53,659 nucleotides of DNA, from the NCBI GenBank assembly GCA_036733985.1, contig DAIMZM010000003.1:1-53659 (forward strand), read 5' to 3'. A program made the translations under genes and the position numbers. The notes beneath the pieces are model-generated. The model had not been told where the DNA came from and made no database searches. It worked only from the letters and a program-made list of their open reading frames with translations. Source of the DNA: DAIMZM01 sp036733985 (GTDB lineage Bacteria; Bacillota; Dehalobacteriia; UBA4068). This document shows positions 48,918-53,659 of this stretch, piece after piece (the stretch's first letter is position 1; each line of letters starts with the position of its first letter).

Positions 48918-49809
48918 ATCAGGGCAGCTGACGAAAAACTTCGGCGCCATCGCCGCGGTGAACAATGTGACCGTCTCCATTGGCCAGGGCCAGGTCTTTG
49001 GCCTATTGGGCACCAACGGCGCGGGCAAAAGCACCATGCTCAGGCTGATCGCCGGCATCCTCAAGCAGGATAGCGGCAGCCTGACCATTGACGGCGGGGC
49101 GGTTTTCGAAGCGCCGGAAACCAAGCAGAAATGCTTCTATATTTCCGATGACCAGTACTTTTTCCCCAATGCTTATCCGGATCAGATCGCTGATTATTAC
49201 GGCGCCCATTATCCCGGCTTCGACCTGCCCGGCTTCCATAAGCTGCTGGACGCCTTTGGCCTGGACCGGCGGCGGAAGATCAACACCTTTTCCAAAGGCA
49301 TGAAGAAACAGCTCTCCATCCTCTGCGGCCTGTCCGCCAATACCCCCTACCTGCTCTGCGACGAGACTTTCGACGGCCTGGACCCGGTGATGCGCCAGGC
49401 GGTGAAAAGCCTTTTCGCCGACGGCATGGAACGCCGGGGCCTGACCCCGGTGATCGCTTCCCACAACCTCCGGGAGCTGGAAGATATCTGCGACCATGTG
49501 GGCCTGCTGCATCAGGGCGGCCTGCTGCTCTCCCGGGATCTGGAGGAAATGAAGCTGAATGTCCATAAAGTCCAGGCGGTTTTCGAAGTCAATCTGATGA
49601 AGGATGATCTTTGGCCCTTGGAAATCATCAGCCTCCGGGATAACGGCCGGCTGCAGACCATGCTGATCCGGGGAGACCGGGAAACCGTGGAGCAAGCGGT
49701 AGGGGCCCACCGCCCTATCTTCATGGAGCTGCTGCCCCTGACCCTGGAAGAAGTGTTTATTTCCGAAACGGAGGTGGCTGGATATGAAATCCGCAACCTG
49801 GCTTTATAA
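48910..49809 (+). CDS. ABC transporter ATP-binding protein (YtrB/BcrA-like)
   Basis: A 299-residue ATPase with Walker A LGTNGAGKST, a signature region TFSKGMKKQLSI (FSKGM in place of LSGGQ, as in YtrB-type exporters), Walker B YLLCDETFDGLD and the switch His in ASHNLRELEDI. ATG 48910 lies inside the regulator gene (8-bp overlap). It powers the permease encoded next (26-bp overlap). Operon order GntR-ATPase-permease is that of antibiotic- or stress-responsive export systems. Confidence 0.92.
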   Translation: MIESGQLTKNFGAIAAVNNVTVSIGQGQVFGLLGTNGAGKSTMLRLIAGILKQDSGSLTIDGGAVFEAPETKQKCFYISDDQYFFPNAYPDQIADYYGAHYPGFDLPGFHKLLDAFGLDRRRKINTFSKGMKKQLSILCGLSANTPYLLCDETFDGLDPVMRQAVKSLFADGMERRGLTPVIASHNLRELEDICDHVGLLHQGGLLLSRDLEEMKLNVHKVQAVFEVNLMKDDLWPLEIISLRDNGRLQTMLIRGDRETVEQAVGAHRPIFMELLPLTLEEVFISETEVAGYEIRNLAL

Positions 49810-51979
49810 TGTCAAAGCGAGTTTGAGGCGGAAAGCCTGGTTCACGGCGCTGGTCACCATCACCCTGCTCTTCGCCCTGACCATCAACGGGGCCATGCAG
49901 GCCCAAAACCTGCTGCGCCGCTTAAGCCTGAGCGAAACCGGCCAGGTGGATTTTTCCCAGCTTTCGCAAATCTTCGGCTATGGCAGCGCCGCCATCAGCG
50001 TGCCCCTTTTAATTGGGGCCTTTGCCGCCGCCCTGATCTTTTTCGGCTACCTGCATCAGGGCAAGCAGGCGGACTTTTATCACAGCCTGCCCATCAGCAG
50101 GACCAAGCTGTTTCTGGCCAATTACCTGGCCGGCATGGCCGCGGTGATCCTGCCCTGGCTCGTCAATGAGCTGGCCGCCATCCTGATCATGGTTGCCCTG
50201 GGCGCCGGTTCTTATCTGGATCCCAGCGTGATCTGCGCCGGCCTGGGCGGGCATCTGCTCTGCTTCCTGGCCATTTATACCCTGACGGCCCTGGCCATGG
50301 TTTTTACCGGCCACCGCCTGGTGGGCGGGCTGCTGGCCCTGGTCTTCCTGGGTTACGCGCCCTTGGCCATCGCGCTTTTCCAATGGCTGGGCACCACCTT
50401 CTATCCCACCTGGTACAGCGACCTGATCAATTGGGGCAGCATCCTGGCCCACAGTTCGCCGGTTGCCCGCTATATCAGCCTGATGCTCAGGGACGCCGCC
50501 TACAGCCTGCTGAGCGTGGGCGATATCTATGCCCTGCTGGGCCTGATCGCCGTCAGCCTGGGCCTTTGCCTATTCTTCTATCAGCGGCGGCCCTCAGAAA
50601 CCGCCGGGCGGGCCCTGGCCTTCCCCTTGAGCCGCATCTTTTTCAAGTATCCCCTGGTGCTCACCGCCATGGCCGGTATGGGCATGGCCCTCTATGAAAT
50701 CGGCAATTTCAGCTGGGGCTGGTATATGATCGGCGTGGCCCTGGGCGGCTTTATCTCAGCCCAGATGCTGGAGATCATCAATGCCTTTGACTTCCGGGCC
50801 ATCCGGGCCAAGCTGCTGCCCCTGGCCGCCTGCCTGATCCTCTTTGCCGGCGGCTCCCTGTTCTGCATCAAGGACGTCACCGGCTACAATACCTATGTGC
50901 CGGATCCGGCGGACGTGGCCCAGGTGGAGATCGTGCTGCCGGATACTGCCATCACCAGCAGCTATACCCTTTACAGCTATACCCTGGATTCCGCGGCCCA
51001 AAGACAGGCTGACCTGCGTTTTCTGGGCGAAAGCCGGGAAGTTCAGCTGAGGCGGGGCCTGGTCGCCACAGAAGCGGGCATTGCCGCCGCTGTGGAGATC
51101 GGCAGGCGGCTGGTGGAGAACACGGCCTCGGAAGAGACAATGGACTGGCAGCGGAACCGTACCTCCGCCTATCTCCGCTATACCCTGAAGGACGGCTCCG
51201 TGCATACCCGCTCTTACCAGGGATCCGGCGTTTATCTGGACGATATCGCCGGGCAATTGGACGCCATCTATGGGGAGGCGCCTTTCCGCCAAGGCCTGTA
51301 TCCGCTGTTTGACTATCAGCCGGAGCAGGTGCTCCTTTCCGGGATCACGGTTTACGAGGACTATAGCGACGGCTATACCCAGCTGCTCGACAATGCCGCC
51401 GCCGCTTTTCAGGATCTGGAACCGCTGCTCGCCGCCTACCAGGAGGAGCTGACCGCCATGACCCCGGCCCTGCTGCGTCAGGAAACCGCCGTCGGCCTGC
51501 TGGAATTCCGGATTTACGCCTCCGCCCCCACCTGGGAGCAGATCGAGAACAACCGCCTCTGCCGGGAATGCAGCTACCCCCTTTACCCCTCCATGACCCG
51601 CACCATCGCGGCTCTGGCCCAATTGGAGAAAGGCGCCATACAGCCGGCAGACTGGCTGCCCAGGTATGAGGAGGCTGAGGAAGGCGTCTATTATACCGGC
51701 ATGAATGACAACCCGGACGACTGGGCGCTGATGGAGAAATACGGCTACGGCAGCTATCCGGCGGCAGCCACCAAGGAAAGCCCCTGGGGGGAGGCCAACA
51801 TCAAGAGCGAAACCATCACCGACCCGGAACACCTGCGGCAGCTAATCGACGCGACCTATCCCGATACCAGCCAGGGCAATGTTTTCCATACCCGGGATCA
51901 GGATCGCCAGCTGGTGGTCACCTACCGCAACCGCTATGGCGAAGCCTATACCCAGACCCGCTGGTTTGATCTGGAGTAA
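49784..51979 (+). CDS. ABC-2 type permease (731 aa) with large extracytoplasmic domain
   Basis: The N-terminal half has about ten transmembrane helices beginning after a basic start (MKSATWLYNVKASLRRKAWF), with a QADFYHSLPISRTKLFLANY segment typical of YtrC/YtrD-related ABC-2 permeases. From about residue 365 it continues into a 360-residue soluble domain (YVPDPADVAQVEIVLPD and onward) with no membrane segments. It overlaps the ATPase gene by 26 bp. Substrate is unknown; the extracytoplasmic domain suggests ligand sensing or lipid handling. Followed by repeat copy F and a terminator. Confidence 0.82.
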   Translation: MKSATWLYNVKASLRRKAWFTALVTITLLFALTINGAMQAQNLLRRLSLSETGQVDFSQLSQIFGYGSAAISVPLLIGAFAAALIFFGYLHQGKQADFYHSLPISRTKLFLANYLAGMAAVILPWLVNELAAILIMVALGAGSYLDPSVICAGLGGHLLCFLAIYTLTALAMVFTGHRLVGGLLALVFLGYAPLAIALFQWLGTTFYPTWYSDLINWGSILAHSSPVARYISLMLRDAAYSLLSVGDIYALLGLIAVSLGLCLFFYQRRPSETAGRALAFPLSRIFFKYPLVLTAMAGMGMALYEIGNFSWGWYMIGVALGGFISAQMLEIINAFDFRAIRAKLLPLAACLILFAGGSLFCIKDVTGYNTYVPDPADVAQVEIVLPDTAITSSYTLYSYTLDSAAQRQADLRFLGESREVQLRRGLVATEAGIAAAVEIGRRLVENTASEETMDWQRNRTSAYLRYTLKDGSVHTRSYQGSGVYLDDIAGQLDAIYGEAPFRQGLYPLFDYQPEQVLLSGITVYEDYSDGYTQLLDNAAAAFQDLEPLLAAYQEELTAMTPALLRQETAVGLLEFRIYASAPTWEQIENNRLCRECSYPLYPSMTRTIAALAQLEKGAIQPADWLPRYEEAEEGVYYTGMNDNPDDWALMEKYGYGSYPAAATKESPWGEANIKSETITDPEHLRQLIDATYPDTSQGNVFHTRDQDRQLVVTYRNRYGEAYTQTRWFDLE

Positions 51980-51985
51980 GAAGGC

Positions 51986-52133
51986 TTTAAACCCTTTCTT
52001 TTCTTCGAAGAAAAGAAACAAAAGAATTTTAAACTTATACCATGTTACCTTGCAGCTGACACCGGCAACTACCCATTAAAGTTTTCTCGGTTCCTCTTTT
52101 TGAGCTATAGCTCAAAAAGAGGGAACGGTTAAA
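51986..52133 (+). repeat. Interspersed palindromic repeat, copy F (148 bp)
   Basis: Left end TTTAAACC, then CTTTCTTTTCTT-CG-AAGAAAAGAAA and CAAAAGAATTTTAAAC; right end GGTTCCTCTTTTTGAGC, TAT, GCTCAAAAAGAGGGAACGGTT. The right stem is longer and of different sequence than in copies C and D but still almost perfectly paired, favouring structure as the conserved feature. Starts 6 bp after the permease stop. Confidence 0.85.
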
Positions 52134-52156
52134 AAAATTCAGCCCATACCCAGGAA

Positions 52157-52188
52157 AGCGCCCGCTTATACCGCGGGCGCTGTTTTTT
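52157..52188 (+). terminator. Terminator of the GntR/ABC exporter operon
   Basis: AGCGCCCGC, a 7-base loop, GCGGGCGCT, then G and six Ts: a typical intrinsic terminator on the plus strand, placed just after repeat copy F. Confidence 0.85.
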
Positions 52189-52208
52189 GCCGGCGGATAT
52201 ACCCGGGC

Positions 52209-53354
52209 CTAGACCCGTCGGCTGACCAGGGCTTCCACAGCGTCGGCCAGGGCGTCCAGATGGGCTTTGGTATTATACCAGCCTGGGGAGACCCGGACCG
52301 AGCCTTCTTCAAAGCTGTCCAGGCTGCGGTGGGCCAAAGGCGCGCAATGATAGCCGGAACGCAGGCAAATGCCGGACTGGCTAAGGAAAGCGGCGGTTTC
52401 CGCGGCGGTGTAGCCCCGCAGGTTAAAGGCCAGCACCGGCACGCGGGGCCGGGGCTGTTCCGGCAGATAGAGGATGACGCCGGGCAGGGCCCTGAGCTTC
52501 TCCGCCAGGGGATCCAGCAAACCCATGCTGTAGCGGTAAAGATGATCCACGCCGATCTTTTCCACAAAGTCCAGGGCAGCGCCCCAGCCGGCAATGCCCA
52601 CCGTATTCAGGGAACCGGCTTCCAAATGCTCGGGATAATGGCTGGGCTGGGTTTTCCGCTCGCTTTGGCCGCCGGTGCCGCCGCTGATCAGGGGCGTAAG
52701 GCGCAGGCCCTCCCGCACATAGAGGGCGCCGATGCCGCTGGGGCCGTAGAGAGCCTTATGGCCGGGCAGGGCCAGCAGAGCAATGTCCAAAGCCGCCACA
52801 TCCAAGGGCAGCAGGCCCACGCTTTGGGCCGCGTCCACCAAAAGGGGGATGCCCCGGCTTTTGGCCAGGCCGGCGATCTCCGCCAGGGGCTGCACGCTGC
52901 CGCAGACATTGGAAGCATGGCAAAGCACAATCAGGGCGGTATGGGGCTTGATCAGCCGGGCCACGGACTCCGGGCAAAGATAGCCGGCCTGATCCGCCGG
53001 GGCCCGGCTCAGGGAAATACGGCCGCCGCAGGCCAGGGCATGGAGGGGACGGAACACCGCGTTATGCTCCATGCCGGAATAGATCACATGGTCGCCGGCC
53101 TGCAAAAAGCCGTAGAGGGCCATATTCAGGCTCATGGTGGCCCCGGCGGTAAACACCACCCGTCGGTGATCCGGGGCATTAATCAAAGCAGCCAGCCGTT
53201 GCCGCACCCGGTCCACCATTTCCGCTGTGCGGCAGGTCATCTCATAGCTGCCCCGGCCCGGATTCGCCCCGTAGCACTCCAAGGCTTCCGCCATGGCCCG
53301 GCCCACCTCCGGGGGCTTGGGCCAGGTGCCGGCGGCATTATCCAGAAATATCAT
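52209..53354 (-). CDS. Class V aminotransferase / cysteine desulfurase family protein (EF2568 type)
   Basis: A 381-residue class V PLP enzyme of the EF2568-type family: MIFLDNAAGTWPKPPEV at the start, HNAVFRPL, PLP lysine in LALPGHKALYGPSGIGAL, and a C-terminal Cys in SGICLRSGYHCAPLAH. Related enzymes release sulfur or selenium from cysteine. ATG 53354 has GAGGG six bases upstream; ATG 53360 is an alternative, while the open frame further upstream is not coding. It follows dnaA on the same strand, separated by a terminator. Sulfur donation is inferred from family. Confidence 0.85.
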   Translation of the reverse strand: MIFLDNAAGTWPKPPEVGRAMAEALECYGANPGRGSYEMTCRTAEMVDRVRQRLAALINAPDHRRVVFTAGATMSLNMALYGFLQAGDHVIYSGMEHNAVFRPLHALACGGRISLSRAPADQAGYLCPESVARLIKPHTALIVLCHASNVCGSVQPLAEIAGLAKSRGIPLLVDAAQSVGLLPLDVAALDIALLALPGHKALYGPSGIGALYVREGLRLTPLISGGTGGQSERKTQPSHYPEHLEAGSLNTVGIAGWGAALDFVEKIGVDHLYRYSMGLLDPLAEKLRALPGVILYLPEQPRPRVPVLAFNLRGYTAAETAAFLSQSGICLRSGYHCAPLAHRSLDSFEEGSVRVSPGWYNTKAHLDALADAVEALVSRRV

Positions 53355-53383
53355 TCTCATCCCTCGTTTCCGCTGCTCATCAA

Positions 53384-53420
53384 CAAGAAAGCCTGCTGCA
53401 TTATATGCAACAGGCTTTGG
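53384..53420 (-). terminator. Terminator of dnaA
   Basis: On the minus strand AAAGCCTG-TGCAT pairs with ATGCA-CAGGCTTT across a 2-4 base loop, followed by CTTGTT. It separates dnaA from the desulfurase gene. Confidence 0.7.
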
Positions 53421-53473
53421 GGATGACAATGCCAGGCTATCCGGCAAGGGCGGCCGGAACCGCGGCGGGCGGC

Positions 53474-53659
53474 TCAGCGGATTTTCAAGGTGCGCTCGAT
53501 CTCGGAAATGGAGCGGTCCAGCTGGCTGTCGCTTTTGCGGTTAGACTTGATTTTATCGCAGGCATACATGACGGTGGTATGATCCCGGCCGCCGAAATCC
53601 CGGCCGATCTGGGAGGTGGTGGCCCCCACCAGATCCCGGCACATATACATGGCCACCTG
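53474..53659 (-). CDS. dnaA: Chromosomal replication initiator DnaA, C-terminal part
   Basis: The visible 61 codons are DnaA domain IV, the dsDNA-binding domain: MYMCRDLVGATTSQIGRDFGGRDHTTVMYACDKIK, whose signature GGRDHTTVMYA contacts DnaA boxes. The 5' part lies beyond the window. Unusually for Firmicutes, the gene directly downstream is not dnaN but a convergent-free, co-directional desulfurase gene after a terminator. No DnaA-box cluster is visible in the window. Confidence 0.93.
   Translation of the reverse strand, partial: QVAMYMCRDLVGATTSQIGRDFGGRDHTTVMYACDKIKSNRKSDSQLDRSISEIERTLKIR

Overview
The window (about 53.7 kb, GC-rich, gene-dense) looks like chromosome from a spore-forming, anaerobic member of the Clostridia. 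Evidence is the SCIFF peptide with its radical SAM maturase (8895-10501), the sporulation genes yunB and yqfC/yqfD, the yqfCD-phoH-pgpH-ybeY order typical of Firmicutes, and the sulfide-dependent homocysteine gene set (20184-22532). I cannot name a species.

Layout, left to right. (1) 1-8640, leftward: a catabolic cluster of sodium/solute symporter, a 48-residue membrane peptide, a fused Fe-S/molybdopterin hydroxylase and a polysaccharide-deacetylase-family enzyme, followed upstream by a carbon-nitrogen hydrolase preceded by a textbook sigma-54 promoter, and a PAS-PAS sigma-54 activator. (2) 8797-13488, rightward: SCIFF locus, Orn/Lys/Arg decarboxylase family protein, Fe/Mn superoxide dismutase, and a GIY-YIG domain fused in frame to an ArsC/Spx-like domain. 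(3) 13710-15610: a serine recombinase locus with a translationally coupled small gene. (4) 15619-23774: HD-domain protein, yunB, a class A penicillin-binding protein with a duplicated KTGT motif, the homocysteine/COG2122 operon and yebC. (5) 23957-29816: a leftward MurT/GatD/racemase operon, in which the GatD-like amidotransferase has lost its catalytic Cys and His, divergent from ornithine aminotransferase and ornithine carbamoyltransferase genes. (6) 29862-32384: a candidate small RNA, prfB with its programmed frameshift, and a VanY-type peptidase. (7) 32521-40526, leftward: a PLP aminomutase-like enzyme and the ybeY/pgpH/phoH/DUF5714/yqfD/yqfC group. (8) 40624-46912: two-component system, HtrA protease, CNNM/CorC protein and an orphan MazF. 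(9) 46919-51979: two low-complexity proteins and, divergently, a GntR-controlled ABC exporter with a perfect operator palindrome. (10) 52209-53659: a cysteine-desulfurase-like enzyme and the 3' end of dnaA.

The strongest unexplained signal is a family of six clear and one degenerate intergenic repeats (100-245 bp) with inverted ends related to TTTAAAACC(C/G)TTCTT. Each end can fold on itself and the stems show compensatory changes, so the units resemble REPIN/MITE elements. The second is the catalytically dead GatD next to an ornithine-racemase-like gene and two ornithine enzymes, which suggests a modified MurT/GatD system acting on something other than ammonia.
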